This document shows, in pieces, positions 46,506 through 58,390 of a stretch of DNA of 64,000 bases. Location of the stretch: NCBI GenBank assembly GCA_021234155.1, contig JAJEKV010000053.1, forward strand, positions 9,057,798 to 9,121,797, in the 5' to 3' direction. Within the stretch, counting starts at the first letter, position 1. The number at the start of each line of letters is the position of its first letter. The notes below the pieces were generated by a model. That model was not told the DNA's origin and ran no database searches. It was given only the letters and a program-made list of their open reading frames with translations. Made by a program: the position numbers and the translations under genes. This DNA is from Isoetes taiwanensis (Eukaryota > Streptophyta > Lycopodiopsida > Isoetales > Isoetaceae).

Positions 46506-46514
46506 TATAAAAAG
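46506..46514 (+). promoter_or_regulatory. A2 ORF2 TATA box
   Basis: TATAAAAAG followed by GGCCCTCATTTG, 118 bp before the ORF2 ATG. Confidence 0.72.
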
Positions 46515-46623
46515 GGCCCTCATTTGTCATTTTCCCCCCATCAAAACTGCTCTCAGCCCTTTTGGCGATTTTCTAGCTCCTTGCTCATCTTCACAAACCA
46601 TTTCTCATAGCTATCTCTGCTCA

Positions 46624-48143
46624 ATGGCGCCATCAAGCTTTGTTAGATGGTACAATGAGGCCAATCACATCCGTGATTTCCCTGCCGAGCAAGCCTTCCA
46701 TGTCTTTGATCATCTCTTTGATCTTCATGCCATCTTGACTAGAACTCCCTATTACACCGACATCATTTGCCAATATGACCAGCAGATTCTACCCTGGGAA
46801 GTTAGTTTGCCATCTAGGGGATGGAAATGGGTTTCTCTAGACTCTCTGTCCCAAGCCATAGGTGGGGGATCTAAAGGCAAGAATAGGTTGTGGGATAGAA
46901 CCAGAAGTATGCCAGATTACATGACCTGTAAGCATCATAGGCATAGGTACCTCTCAGCCCATGCAGCCTTAGCTTTGTTCATGCAGTACAAGGCAGTCAA
47001 CCAACAAGGGGAGCCATCAATTCAACCTTTGGATTTGGCACCTCTCGACACTCGCAGGCAGCAGATAGGCATCCAAGAGATCGAGACTACGGACTACGAA
47101 TACTACAGCTCCACATCAGGAACACCTATGTTGCAGATTGAACAGGATTATGAAGAGCAAGAGGAGGAGAGCCCAAGTTGGGAAATGAGGGAGGCAAGAA
47201 GGATGGAGAGGCATATAGCCCGACAAGAGGAAGTATTAAGGCGAGATTTCGAACCGCCTGTTGGTATCACGGCCCTGACCCCAGTCATCATCGACGGCGA
47301 GGAGTACATATTCGCCAGCGACATCCTCAACCTTCTCTATTGTCAAGAAGAAGGTCTTAGGATCGATGAGCTCCTAAGCCTAGTTGCACAAGAACAGGGC
47401 AGCGACTTCATCGACTACGAGTACCATGAAATTCCAAGGGAAGTAGCCGAGCGACATTCCTATGCCGGGGAAACTATGTCAGACATTCAAGCTTACCAAC
47501 AGATAAGACAGATCAGCAGCACCAACCCGTCATTCCAGAAGAGGAATTCCAGGAGATCCAAAGCAGGTTGTATAAGCCCGGAAGAGGCCCAAGCTCCAGT
47601 AGACCAGTGCGCTCCAGGAGTATGCGCGAAGCTTCTAGCAGCATCAACTTGGAGAACGCAACCACGATGTGGAGAGATCACGAAGATCTTATGGCACTAG
47701 ATGTTTTCGGTGAAGCAGCCCAGAGGAAAGGCACGGGAACCGCGGGCCCAAGCAAGGGTAAAGCACTCAGATACTATCTTCCGGTCCTTAGCCAAGGGCA
47801 GATGATAGTTTTCCACAAGGAGTTCAGCCCAAGGGGGGAAGAGTCCATGGCGCTCCTCATCGCACTCTCAGGCTTTGGGCAACATGCCAGAATAGAGCAT
47901 TGGGTAGACCATGTTATCCTCTTCAAGAGATCCGTAGTCCTTCATTCTCTTGACTTCGCAAGGGGCCACCTCAGGGATGCACACTTGTCAGTAGTGGCGG
48001 CAACTGCACCAGAACTTCCGGCACCACAGATGACAAGAGCATTGGAAGGAGGATCGGTGGCAAGAATCCTGCAGAACGTCGGCAAGGGCATAGGATTGAA
48101 GAATGTCAAGAACTTCTTCAAGTTTATGAAGCGACATCGTTGA
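46624..48143 (+). CDS. ORF2 of A2, novel chromovirus accessory protein, one frame break
   Basis: About 506 codons if one frame break near 47500-47570 is bridged (46624-47700 and 47568-48143 overlap in different frames). N-terminal domain: SSFVRWYN, AFHVFDHLFDLHA, YYTDIICQYDQQIL, WVSLDSLSQAIGG, HRYLSAHAALALFMQYKAV. Middle: acidic/basic charged linker, then ITALTPVIIDGEEYIFASDILNL and RIDELLSLVAQEQG. C-terminal domain: RSMREASSSINLENATTMW, GQMIVFHKEFSPRGEESMALLIAL, SLDFARGHLRDAH, ending in a basic KNFFKFMKRHR. I recognise no family. The two '..DG..Y..A.DI..L' and 'VSLDSL..AIGG' segments recall KilA-N/BRO-type DNA-binding layouts only loosely. Own TATA box and hairpin pair upstream. Confidence 0.8.
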
Positions 48144-48469
48144 GGGAAACCTTGTTTTGTTAATTAATTAAAGTCTATTGAAAACTCTCTCTTCAGTTAT
48201 TACCATATAATTCATGAAATGTATTTCTATATACTAATTAATGTCTTACCATGATCTTGATTTGTAAGTAGAAATTTCACACAATTCTTTTGTACCTAAC
48301 AACAATTCAATTGTAAGCAAGAATGATTAGTGTGTAACTTAAATAACAAGCATTGATGATTAATCCTTGCAGCAAGGAACACAGGCTCAGGTTCTAAGGC
48401 CAAGGCCGACACCACCAGTGGGTACCTAGAAACCTATTCGGACGTGATCAAGATGACAACAACGAGGAA
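48144..48469 (+). other. A2 ORF2-gag spacer with candidate splice acceptor
   Basis: AT-rich. ATCCTTGCAG|CAAGGAAC at about 48363-48372 matches the A1 site and could be a 3' splice site for gag-pol RNA. Confidence 0.45.
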
Positions 48470-49764
48470 ATGACGCCAGAAGCAATCAACGCAAGGCTAG
48501 TCCAGATAAGGAATCAGATGCATCAACTGATCCACTAAGCCACCCACATTGATGAATGCCCAAGAATATGCACCTGCTCCACCTCCACCTCCACCTCCAC
48601 CACTACCTCAGCAAGGCATCGAGGAAGGTCCACAGCCGGAGGGGCAAGACAATCAGGGAAATGTCAGGGACAGGAAGAGGAAGAGGAGAAACAGAAGGAC
48701 TCCAACACCACCTAGCTCCAGTTCATCAGACACTTCAGACAGTCAAGACAGTTCTAGCTCAGAAAGTGAGTCCGATACTTCACAGGTAAGAGCCAGGGCA
48801 AGGAAGGCAGATGACTATCAAAAGAAAGTTGACAGTGCTATGAGCAATGTGTGGAAGACTAGGAAGTTGGGTCAGTTCTCAGGGAAGGACAGGTCAAGTA
48901 TGGAGGCAGAAGCCTGGCTTGACGAAATGGAGGAGTTTGGCAACTCTTATGGCACGAAGGATAAGGATATAGGGAAGGTTGCTACAGCAAACTTGATAGG
49001 AGCATCTAGAATTTGGTGGAAAGGCTACGCAAAGTCCAACAAGCTCAAAAGGAACAGTTGCAGATTCAAGACCTTCAGCAAGGCCTTTCGCAGACATTAT
49101 GTGCCTAGGTCACATACCAGCAGGCAGATCCAGCAATTCTACAGATTGAACCAGGGTACCTTATCAGTAGCAAAGTACACAGAGGAATTCATACGGCTCA
49201 GGCTCCATGTTCCCGGAGTTTCGGAAAGGCAAGCAGTTGAAACTTACATTGAGGGATTGAACAACAATATCAAAAGGCTAGTCCGAGCAATGAACCCAAA
49301 ATCAGTGGCAGAAGCCGAGGATAAAAGCCATAAGCTTGGAAGAAACTCCACCAACGCCAGGAGAGAAACAGTCGGCCTTCAAGGGAAAGTCAACGGGGCA
49401 GTACCAAGGGCAGTACCAGAGTAAGCAATCAGCAGCTACGCCATCAGGAGGCCAGCAGCAGGGAAGAGCTCAGGGTAAGACCTTTGGGGAGCGTAAGCCG
49501 CAGAATGCATCAGGGGGCAGCGTGCTAAAGCGTCTTCTAGACAGTCTGACGAAAGAGAAGAAGCAGGAGTGTATCGAGAAGAAGCTATATTTCAGGTGCT
49601 TCCAGCCAGGGCACCGGACACATGATTGCCCATTCGTCATGCAGGCAGCTTTGGCAGAGCTTGGGGATTGGGACTCACCGACAGAAGCAGATGAGGACGA
49701 CGAGCAGCATGAGGCCCAAGACTTCATAGATGGTGAGTGCCATATCTGTGCAAATATTGAGTAA
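48470..49764 (+). CDS. A2 gag, partly disrupted
   Basis: Starts at ATG 48470 (MTPEAINARLVQIRNQM). A TAA near 48537 and a shift interrupt the first 25 codons. From 48549 the frame runs through a Pro-rich stretch, an Arg-rich then Ser-rich block, and the gag domain (AEAWLDEMEEFGNSYG, VATANLIGASRIWWKGY, FKTFSKAFRRHYVP, QQFYRLNQGTLSVAKYTEEF). After a shift near 49340-49420, a knuckle reads YFRCFQPGHRTHDC: the first Cys of the CCHC is Tyr, so zinc binding is probably lost. An in-frame TAA at 49762-49764 separates gag from protease; B has no such stop. Confidence 0.85.
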
Positions 49765-52700
49765 GGTGATATTGAAAATCAGTCGACAGTCATTGCGGCT
49801 GATGGAATCATAGATAGCAACCCATATGTAGTCCTCATAGACACAGGTAGCTCTCACAACTTCGCCTCTCCTAGGCTGGCTGCCCTAATGAAGAACAAGG
49901 TATTGAAGTCTAAGACAAGGCCAGTTGCTATGGTAAACGGCGCCATTCGGCACACTAAGGGGAGGAGGATCGCATTCGACATAGACCTTAGCGGAAGTAA
50001 GTGGCCGATGGGGGCAGAGGTCATGGAAATTGGAAGGTATGACCTTATAGTAGGAATGGAGTTCCTAAAGCCAGCCAAAGCCTTGATCGACTGTGACCGT
50101 AACGAAGTCGCCATGACAGCACCGGACGGCTCCAAATTCATAGTGAGAGGTAAGAAGGCAGCTTCTTCTATGCAGTGTATTTCTTTGAAGCAGCTAAGGA
50201 AAAGTATAGAAAGAAATAAGGTGGATTACATTTTGAGGTTAGAGGCACTTGAGCCCAATAAGCAGGAGGGAAGCGACCAAAAGGGGAAGCAGTTGCCCAA
50301 GCCAGTAGCAAGGCTCATTTCGGAATTCAAGGATGTATTTCCGGATGAAATCCAGCAGCTGCCACCTTATAGGGGTGTGGAATGTGAGATCACATTAGCT
50401 CCAGATGCAAAGCCTACCACACCATACAGGATGAGCACACCGGAATTGATAGAGCTTAAGAAGCAGCTCCAGGAGTTGCTTGAGCTTGGCTTTATTAGAG
50501 CAAGTGTGTCTCCTTTTGGAGCACCTATACTCTTCGTGAAGAAGAAAGATGGGAGCTTAAGAATGTGCATAGACTATCGCCAGCTCAACAAGCGCATTTA
50601 AAAAGAATAAGCATGCATTGCCAAGGGCAGATGATTTAATGGACCAGCTCCAAGGAGCAAAGGTATTCTCTAAAATTGATTTGAGGTCAGGGTACCACCA
50701 AATAAGAATAAAAGAAGAGGATATCCACAAGACCGCCTTTAGAACGCGGTATGGTCACTTTGAGTTTACAGTAATGCCCTTTGGATTGTCGAATGCTCCA
50801 GCAACTTTCATGCGCCTCATGAACGATGTCTTCAGGGATTTCCTAGATGAGTTTGTCATTGTCTTCTTCGACGACATTTTAGTCTACAGCAAGTCCATTG
50901 AAGATCATGGTCAGCATTTGAGAAAGGTGTTGGAAAAGTTGAGAGACGGCATCGCTTGTATGGGAAGCTCTCCAAATGCCACTTTGCTACTGAAAGAGTG
51001 GAGTACTTGGGCCCATGGAATAATTTAAGGGCTAAACTTAGCTATTTGGCGATTTTTTAGCATATTTTCAAAAAAACTTAGCTAAAGTAAATAGAAAAAA
51101 TTGGGAAAAAATTAATAATTTTAGCTTAACCTTTTTCGGGACTGCACCAATCCTGGAGCTCTTTAGCCAAATGCTAGAAAGTAAGAGAGTGAAATTTTGT
51201 ATTGTTTAGCGAAACCATAGAAACTTTTAGAATGAATTTCGGGCTAGTTTAGATAATATCATTCTAGTTTATAAGAAATATATGATTAATAGTTTAGTTT
51301 CTAGCATGATAAATTAATTTGAGTCATAGACTTTGCTAATTAGCATTATTTTAGAATGTTTTCACAAAGAAAATGATAAAATAAGTGGAAATAATTGAAA
51401 AAAAATATAGTAATTTGCCTTAGTATTTTCTGTTGGCCACACCATAGAAATTTTTGGGATGATATTAGCTAAACGCTAGAAAGTATGAGAGGAAAATATG
51501 TAGAGTTTAGATAAACCACAGAAAGTTTGGGGATTAATATCGAGCAAGTTTAGCTAAAGTCATTCTGGCTAATAAGAAATATACGATTAGTAATTTATTC
51601 CCTGCTTGGGCCATGTCATATCGGCGGAAGGGATCTCCACCGACCCCGCAAAGATTGAAGCAGTAGTAGATTGGCCAGCTCCAAAGAATGCGGCGGAGGT
51701 AAGAAGCTTTCTAGGTCTGGCAGGCTATTACAGGAAGTTCGTGAAGGACTTTGCCAAGTGGGCGTCCCCTTCGACGGACCTCACTAAGAGTGTTAAGGTG
51801 AAAGATTGGAGAACACATTGGCTAGAAAATGTTCAAGCTTCATTTGAAAAGCTTAAGGAAGCCTTAACAACAGCCCCAGTGCTAGTTCTGCCAGATCCAG
51901 ACAAGGACAAGATAGTAACAACAGATGCAAGTAAGATAGCGACAGGTGAAGTCCTTATGCAAGAAGGAAGAGTAGTGGCCTATGATTCCAAGAAGTTGAA
52001 CGACACAGAGCAGCGCTATCCAACCTATGATCAGGAACTTCTAGCTATTGTCAGAGCTCTTCGTATTTGGAGGCACTATTTGTTGGGGAGGAAGTTTCAG
52101 TTAGATACAGAGCCTCCAATACATCTTTACCCAACCGCTCCTCAATCTAAGGCAAAGGAGGTGGATGGAATTCCTAGAAGAGTATGATTTTGAGATTACT
52201 TATAAGCCAGGTAAGTTGAATGTGGTTGCTGATGCTCTTTCTAGAAGACCCTTTGAGACGAGAACGCATTGTAATGCGATCTCCACTCTTTCGAGTGAGT
52301 TTGGTAAGAAGATCGAGGAGACCCTGCAATCAGTTGGAGATTTCAAGGAGGTATGGGAAAGTCTCTCCAGGGAGGCTAGAACAGATAAGGAACGAGAAGC
52401 CTTCAGGCATTATAAGAAAGAAGGCAACTTGTTATACCATAAGGACAAATTGTGTGTGCCCGAATCGTCAGGTATAAGGAAGCTAATTCTTCATGACACA
52501 CACAACAGCCCAATAGCAGGGCATGCATGGTTCATGAAGACCTACTTCAAGATTCGAAGTAGCTACTTCTGGCCGGGAATGAAGAAGCAGATAGCAAGAT
52601 ATATCCGGGAGTGCCAGTTGTGCCAGCAAACCAAAGCGGAGCAGCTTCGAATTCCAGGTGCCTTAGAGCCATTGGGAGTGCCAAATGCTAAATGAGAGGT

Positions 52701-53798
52701 CATAAGTATGGATTTTATCACAGGACTCCCTAGAACTCTTCGCGGCAAGGATGCATGGATGGTTGTCGTAGACAAGTTATCTAAGATGGCACATTTTGTG
52801 CCTTGCAAGACTACGGACACTGCATTAGATACTGCCAAGCTATTTGTGAAGGAGATTTTCAGGCTCCATGGCATGCCTCGGAAGATAATATCTGACAGAG
52901 ATTCTAAGTTTATGAGTGCTTTTTGGCAGGACCTCTTTAGCACCATTCAGACGAAGCTCTCCATGAGCACGGCATATCATCCCCAAACAGATGGTCAGAC
53001 GGAGAGGACGAATCGAATCATTGAAGATATGCTTAGAAGCTTTGTGTGGAATAAGCAGTCCAAGTGGGATGAGTACATCCACTTAGTGGAATTCACCTAC
53101 AATAGTGCCAAGCAGGAGTCATCTCAGATGTCTCCTTTTATGGTAAATTACGGGTACCAGTGCCTAACCCCGGATACTTGGCACAATCCTGTGTCTAAGG
53201 TTGAAGTATCCCAGCAGATGCTAGGAGATATGCAGCAGCTAGTGGAAGAAGTAAGGGGTTACCTCCTAGCAGCAAGAAGTCGGCAGAAGAGTGTAGCCGA
53301 TAGGCACAGGACCGTAAGGGAGTTCAAAGTAGGCGATAGCGTGTGGTTGAAGATCAAGGTAAAGCAAGCTAAGCTTGGATTGGGAGTTGCAAGAAGCTTG
53401 CCCCTCGATGGGTTGGTCCGTTCAAGATTTTGGAGAGAGTGGGCTCCCAAGCCTACAAGTTGGATCTTCCAGCCCATCTCAAAGTTCACAAGGTCTTCCA
53501 TGTAAGTTTATTAAAAAGGCACAATCCTAACCCTGAGGAGGTCTTGGATACTCCAACTTTATTGGAAATGACGGAAGAGCAGGTCGAAATCGTGCCTGAG
53601 TTACTTCTTGATAAGTCATTCAAGAAGACTAGGAGGTCTCAGTTCCTCCAGTATTTGGTCAAGTGGAAGCACTTGCCCGTGGAAGACGCGACATGGGTAT
53701 TGAAGCAGGATTTGGAGAAACAATACCCAGAATTTATGAAGGAGTTTGATGGGCGAGTCGTCTCCGACTTGGTCGACCCCGACTTGCCAGGAGGTTAG
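49765..53798 (+). pseudogene. A2 pol: protease, RT, RNase H, integrase, chromodomain
   Basis: Protease [14 protein letters not shown] (Asp codon about 49840). [29 protein letters not shown], a one-base shift near 50600, [26 protein letters not shown] and the catalytic [10 protein letters not shown] (about 50862). A 592-bp insertion (51013-51604) splits RT just after this. RNase H ([10 protein letters not shown], then a small deletion, [10 protein letters not shown]). Integrase zinc finger (H..H..C..C, 52495-52625), a TGG-to-TGA stop at 52693, then D (MDFITGLP), D (SDRDSKF), E (QTERTNR) all kept. C-terminus and chromodomain (VEIVPELLLDKSFKKTRR, YLVKWKHLPVEDATW) to TAG at 53796. Of the cage aromatics only Trp is kept, as in many plant chromoviruses. 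Confidence 0.92.
51013..51611. mobile_element. 592-bp AT-rich insertion in A2 RT, 7-bp TSD
   Basis: Flanked by CTTGGGC at 51006-51012 and 51605-51611; removing it restores the RT reading (VEYLG|HVIS). Body (51013-51604) is AT-rich, non-coding and a dimer. GCTAGAAAGTA(A/T)GAGAG, ACCA(T/C)AGAAA, ATTCT(A/G)G and AATAAGAAATATA blocks occur in the same order in two diverged halves (about 51170-51300 and 51470-51600). No terminal inverted repeat seen. It may be a short non-autonomous element. Confidence 0.75.
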
Positions 53799-54621
53799 CT
53801 TAGTATGTTTCTTAGTTAGCCTCTAGCTCGCGGATGTATTCTAGCTAGTGGAATACATATGCCGCAATCTTGGAACATGTGGGCTGATGATGAGATAAGC
53901 CTTTAAAGGCGTTCTCTAGGCCAACATGCACCAGAGGTGCGCATGACCAATAGGGCCATGCGAAAGAGAGAGAAGTAAGGCATAGTCTTGATGATGGGAC
54001 ATCGGTCGGATGCTCCCTATGCCACGATGCGGGGTTCGCACACCTGGCCATAGGGGGGTCATGGTGAAGGTCAAAGTGATCATGTGCGATGATGGGATCG
54101 TGAGACGTTCCCTAGCTTAAAACCCTTGGGGCATGATGCATTAGGGGTACTCGGCACCGGGTAACCGAGTACAAGGTAGCACTTGATCATGGGCGATGAT
54201 GGGATCATCTTAAATGGTCCTTAAGCTCAAATCCGAAAGGGCCATGATCGAGTGCAAGGTATTGGTAAGGGGGGTGGTCCCCTAAAACCACAAACTTACT
54301 AATTAAACTAACGTAATGTGCTCCTTGTGCAGGCAAGTGAAAAGTGAGCATCGAGGTGGGGAGCATTACGAGAAGACGGGGGAGCCATAATTTAGATTAT
54401 GAACCCTAATAACTCTTATAGTAATGTTTTGAATTATTATAAGAAGGAACCTTGTTAAGGCTATATAATTTTGTATAAGTACAAATGTAGCCTAAATTTT
54501 GACATTTAACTCTTTAATAGGAAGTTGATCGTTTAATTAAATTTAAGTGTATGTTTTATGTTGTTTTGCAGGATAGAGTACGCTCGTCACCTTAGTGCAA
54601 TGCTGGGGACAGCATTGTCCT
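53799..54621 (+). other. A2 non-coding tail with GATGATGGGA repeats
   Basis: Homologous to 26060-26905 of A1: GATGATG(A/G)GA at about 53886, 53992, 54087 and 54197. No ORF. Confidence 0.6.
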
Positions 54622-54633
54622 AAGGGGGGAGAA
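54622..54633 (+). promoter_or_regulatory. A2 polypurine tract
   Basis: AAGGGGGGAGAA immediately before the 3' LTR TGTGACG. Confidence 0.9.
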
Positions 54634-56270
54634 TGTGACGTTCCAGGGGAATATACGCTATAAATACGTATATTCCTGGACCCGTCACCATACAAGTCTA
54701 CCTATGTAGCCTTGTATGCCTTAAAAAGTGGCAAGGGGTGCACATCTAAGTTAAGTGTTTAACTTAGATAACCTTAGGATAAGGCCAATTTCCACATGGC
54801 CTTATCCTATTGGGCAACCACCACACGGCCTCATCCTAGTGGTGCCACGTGGCATCCCATGTGGACCCACACCTATATTGGCTCTAACCCTAACCCTAGA
54901 CCCTTTTCCCTGACCTAGCACCTGAACTCTCACCCACGTGCCCGAAACCCCGTTTCGAGCATCGTTCGTCATAGCCTAGCCTGGAGCAGCAGCCCCTGGG
55001 AGGTGTGCATGATCGTTGAGGGAGCAAGCCGTCGACCCACGTCAAGGAGCATGGAGACGCCAGGGATGGGAGGAAGCGCTTCTGGAGGAGGTAGGTTGAG
55101 TAGAGTTCATGTTAGTTCATCTGGAAGTTAGCACTCCAGATGGGTTAGTAGTTCGTGTCTAGAGTAGAGCCACCCTAGATCCTTTGTTGAACATCTTGAA
55201 CCCTAATCAAGGAACCCTAGCTGTTAGTTAGATATGTATGATTAGGTTAAGATGTTCATATGATATTGAACATGATGTGATGTATGTGATATTGGTTGAT
55301 CATGTTGCTCCTCTTGTATTGGGAAGGGGGGTAGAGACCTAGGGCCATATGTAGTATGCTCCTAGTGTAGATCCCTTAGTTCCTATTAGTGCGGCCTGTG
55401 CATAGGAACCCACCTGGCTATGGAAGCTATGATGTGACTCAACACTACACAACGGGGCTAGAGGCAAGATGGAGGGTGGATCCCTGCCGAGTGGGGGCTT
55501 CGGGGGATCCCATAGTGGGCTAGGCGTATGGTCCATCGCTTCAGTGGGCGAGCATGGGTCCGACACCTCACAGGGCAATGGTGGTGTCCACGCCTCTCAA
55601 GAGCTGCAAGTGTCGGCTTGGCTCTTGTTTCGGGGTTCGATCCGGTACAAATCGTGTGTCGTCCACGATTCTCTAGCCGCCGGTGGAGCCTCTAGACCCG
55701 GGAAGGGGAGATGCAACCCTTCCTACCTCGTCGGACCAGGGAGATGCAACCTGGAGTAGTCCCGATGGGTGATGCCATGGGATTGCGTATCCGGAAGGTT
55801 AGAGTCACGCCACAGCTTGTTCTAGCCCATCTGCAAAGTATGCACAGGAGGGGCGGATGGAGTGGTCAACCCTAGCCATTGTTTTATGCCAGCCCTCGCC
55901 AATGCCATGACTCGGTCTGCTCTATCTTGAGGCTTAACCGGTCAGTCATCCTCCTTATGAGTCTGAGCCTGTGTAGGGGCTATCATATTTTACGGTTTAT
56001 GATTATCATCTTTGCATTGGTATATCTGTGATGGACTACCCTTCGAGGTAGTATTTATATGTTTGATGCTAGTTCTGACATGTTTATCGCTTCCGCTGAT
56101 CTAGGAGCCCATAGGGGAAGGGCGCGCAAGACACCTTCGTGTCCCCTCCCCGCACTAGGATCGCCTCAGAGTGCGAGGTAGACGAAGGGCCTGTGCGGTT
56201 GTTGAGCCGGACGGGGGATTTCCTGTCGAGTGTACGGCCGGGCGCCGTATGTTTAGCAGGGAGCGTCACA
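54634..56270 (+). repeat. A2 3' LTR
   Basis: 1637 bp, near-identical to the 5' LTR, followed by the CAAGG duplication. Confidence 0.95.
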
Positions 56271-57786
56271 CAAGGTGTGGCAGAGTTGTTTTTTTCTGGT
56301 CCATTCCATCAATGACAACTGATACATAGCTGAGAGGATGTTCAAGTGCTTTTTCCTGTGTTTTGTCAACTTTCTCCTCTCAAGAGATTGTTGTTCTCTG
56401 TGCTTGTTAAACTTCTCTTTCAATGCATCTGGGAAGAAAAACATGGTTAGGAAAAGAATCTAACAATACAGGCAACTAGAACTCTTGGAAGCTTACTTTT
56501 AATGTGCCCTGTCCTTGCATTCTATCGTTGAGCTCAATTCAGAACATGTAGCACAAACAGACATACGGTGCTGTCTAGGAATTGTTACCCGTGAGAATTC
56601 CTTTTTCCACAACACAGTGAAGTAAGGGTAGCATACATGCCTTTCACCAGCTTCAATACACGTCTTTGTAGTTGTTATAAACCTCATGTTTAATAAAGTT
56701 ATCACTTAAATAGTACATGGGCTGTTAGGTATTTTCTCGCAAGACTCTTTGAAGAAGCCTTCCATCCAAGAAACACATTGAAGTGCATGAATTCGTGAGA
56801 CACTTCCTATGTGGCAGTAGTCGTTGATGCCAGGGTTCTTGTCTAGCCGTTTCTTCAATGTATGAAGTCTTCTGCTGCCTAAAGCATGAATCATTTTAAA
56901 GGCTGCTTGACAGACACTGTGCCCACCAGCTGTGTAAGAAAACTTGTCACCTATGTCTGTTCTAATGTTCAGTGCTAAGTAACCTCTTTGTTCTAGTAAA
57001 GTCATGGAACTTTAGTTGTCACGGAGTAGTATTAATTCTCGGAGACCAATCTGTAGTAAACAGCATTGTGAGCAACAATGTTTTGTATGAGTCGCTCTCA
57101 AGTGCCCCTCGTCCATCAATTTCCTTTGTCTTTGTGAGGTATAAGCCTTCTTGTATAAGTCTCGTTTGAGGTTATGACTAACAGGAGCTTTGAACTCGAA
57201 CAAAGTATCTTTTGATCGCGCTATATCCTCATCCGAAAGATCTACACGAGGTGTTTCTTCATCAGACACGAGAACTACACGAGATGATTCTTCATTTGAA
57301 ATAAGAGTAGTAGGTGTAGAGGCTCCAGGACCTTGTGTGGAAAGAGAGAGCCTGTCCCTGAGAAAAAGTAGTCTAGGTTGATGGCGTAATTGAGCAGCTC
57401 CTGAAGTGGCAGAGAACACAGGAGTTGCAAGCCTATGACTACCACCGCTAAGATCAGGATGTGTGGAGTTAGAAGGGAAAGGACTAAGTTGCACAGGCAC
57501 ATGAGTGAATTGGACAGATGAGGGAAGTCGACGTTGGGCTGGGGGAGGGGTTGGCATAAATTGAACAGGAGGAGGTAGCCTGCGTTCAGGTACTAGAGGG
57601 ATTGGAGTGGACAGTGGTGGAGAAACGGTCAAAGTAAGAGTCGAGTGAAGATGAATCAACATCATCGTCCAGTGAACACACCACTGAAGAGGAACTAATG
57701 CCGGCTGGAGGAGGGATGAACATGACACGTGGAGGAAGCCGTCGTGGAGCCAATGGTGGCAAATCCTTCCGCTTTTCGCGGTCCAT
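56271..57786 (-). pseudogene. DUF7869-type gene, N-terminal part (severed by A2)
   Basis: Minus strand. ATG at 57786 starts MDREKRKDLPP, a Pro/Ser-rich N-terminus that shifts frame near 57600. An acidic stretch (VSDEETPRVDLSDEDIARS) follows. Then come a Cys cluster (CCSQCCLLQIG), an LLEQRGYLAL...GGHSVCQAAF block and RRLHTLKKRLDKN, the 'VC..AF....G..RR' region typical upstream of DUF7869 cores. Next a basic exon (KHREQQSLERRKLTKHRKKH) runs to the A2 insertion point, beyond which the frame continues at 29580. Several interruptions look like introns or shifts. The gene is certainly non-functional as it stands unless A1 and A2 are spliced out. Confidence 0.75.
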
Positions 57787-57810
57787 GATAAGCAGTAGAA
57801 GGAGTAGAAT

Positions 57811-58390
57811 GGTATAAATTTATACAGAGGTGGTATAAATTTATACCATCGGTATAAAGATGGTATAAATTTATACGAAAGCTAGCAAAGAAAGGGAAGA
57901 ATCCGTACACACACCTCTATGAACAACAGTTGTACGAAAACATAAACGGAAAAGGTACTTAAGCCTCCCCCCCCCTCCCCCCCCCTTCCTCCCCGACTAT
58001 TTACTTATACCACAATGGCCACGTAGGTATCCAACCCTGGCACAGTTTTAGTTTGGTAAAAATTTTATTCTACTAGATCTTTAAATATTTTCTAGTTTGT
58101 ACTTTGTATAAATTTATACTGCGTAACTGCTTGGCCGTCACAAATCCAACAATGTGGTGACTCGAACGGTATAAATTTATACCGCGTAAGCGCTTGGACG
58201 GTATAAATTTATACTGTATGAACCACAAAGAGCTTCGACAGTCCGAGCGCTCACGGTATAAATTTATACAACTAGAGTGTTCACGATATAAATTTATACC
58301 ATCTGAGTGCTCACAGTATAAATTTATACCGTCCAAGTGCTCACAGTATAAATTTATACCGTCCGAGTGTTCACAGTATAAATTTATACC
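57811..58390. repeat. Cluster of GGTATAAATTTATACC palindromes between divergent genes
   Basis: Twelve-base core TATAAATTTATA, 16-bp full palindrome. Sites start at 57811, 57832, 57862, 58105, 58168, 58200, 58255, 58285, 58315, 58345 and 58375; a half site lies at 57851. The last five sit in an exact 30-bp tandem repeat (58251-58400, unit TCACRGTATAAATTTATACC plus a 10-bp linker). The cluster fills the intergenic space between the minus-strand DUF7869-type gene and the plus-strand ParB-like gene. Confidence 0.93.
57962..57995. repeat. Poly-C/pyrimidine tract
   Basis: C-rich run broken by few T residues, inside the divergent intergenic region. Possible G-quadruplex on the minus strand. Confidence 0.6.

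Larger units (their letters stand above)
29581..56270 (+). mobile_element. Chromovirus A2 (Ty3/gypsy) with histone H3 gene, interrupted by B
   Basis: LTRs at 29581-31207 and 54634-56270 share TGTGACGTTCCA starts and GCGTCACA ends. Target duplication CAAGG at 29576-29580 and 56271-56275. Without B the element is about 13.8 kb and collinear with A1. B sits in its leader between 31298 and 44229. It has the best preserved ORF1 N-terminus, ORF2 and gag of family A. Pol carries a few frame breaks, a TGG-to-TGA nonsense change and a 592-bp insertion. Inserted antisense in the DUF7869-type gene, only 1.0 kb from A1. Confidence 0.95.
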
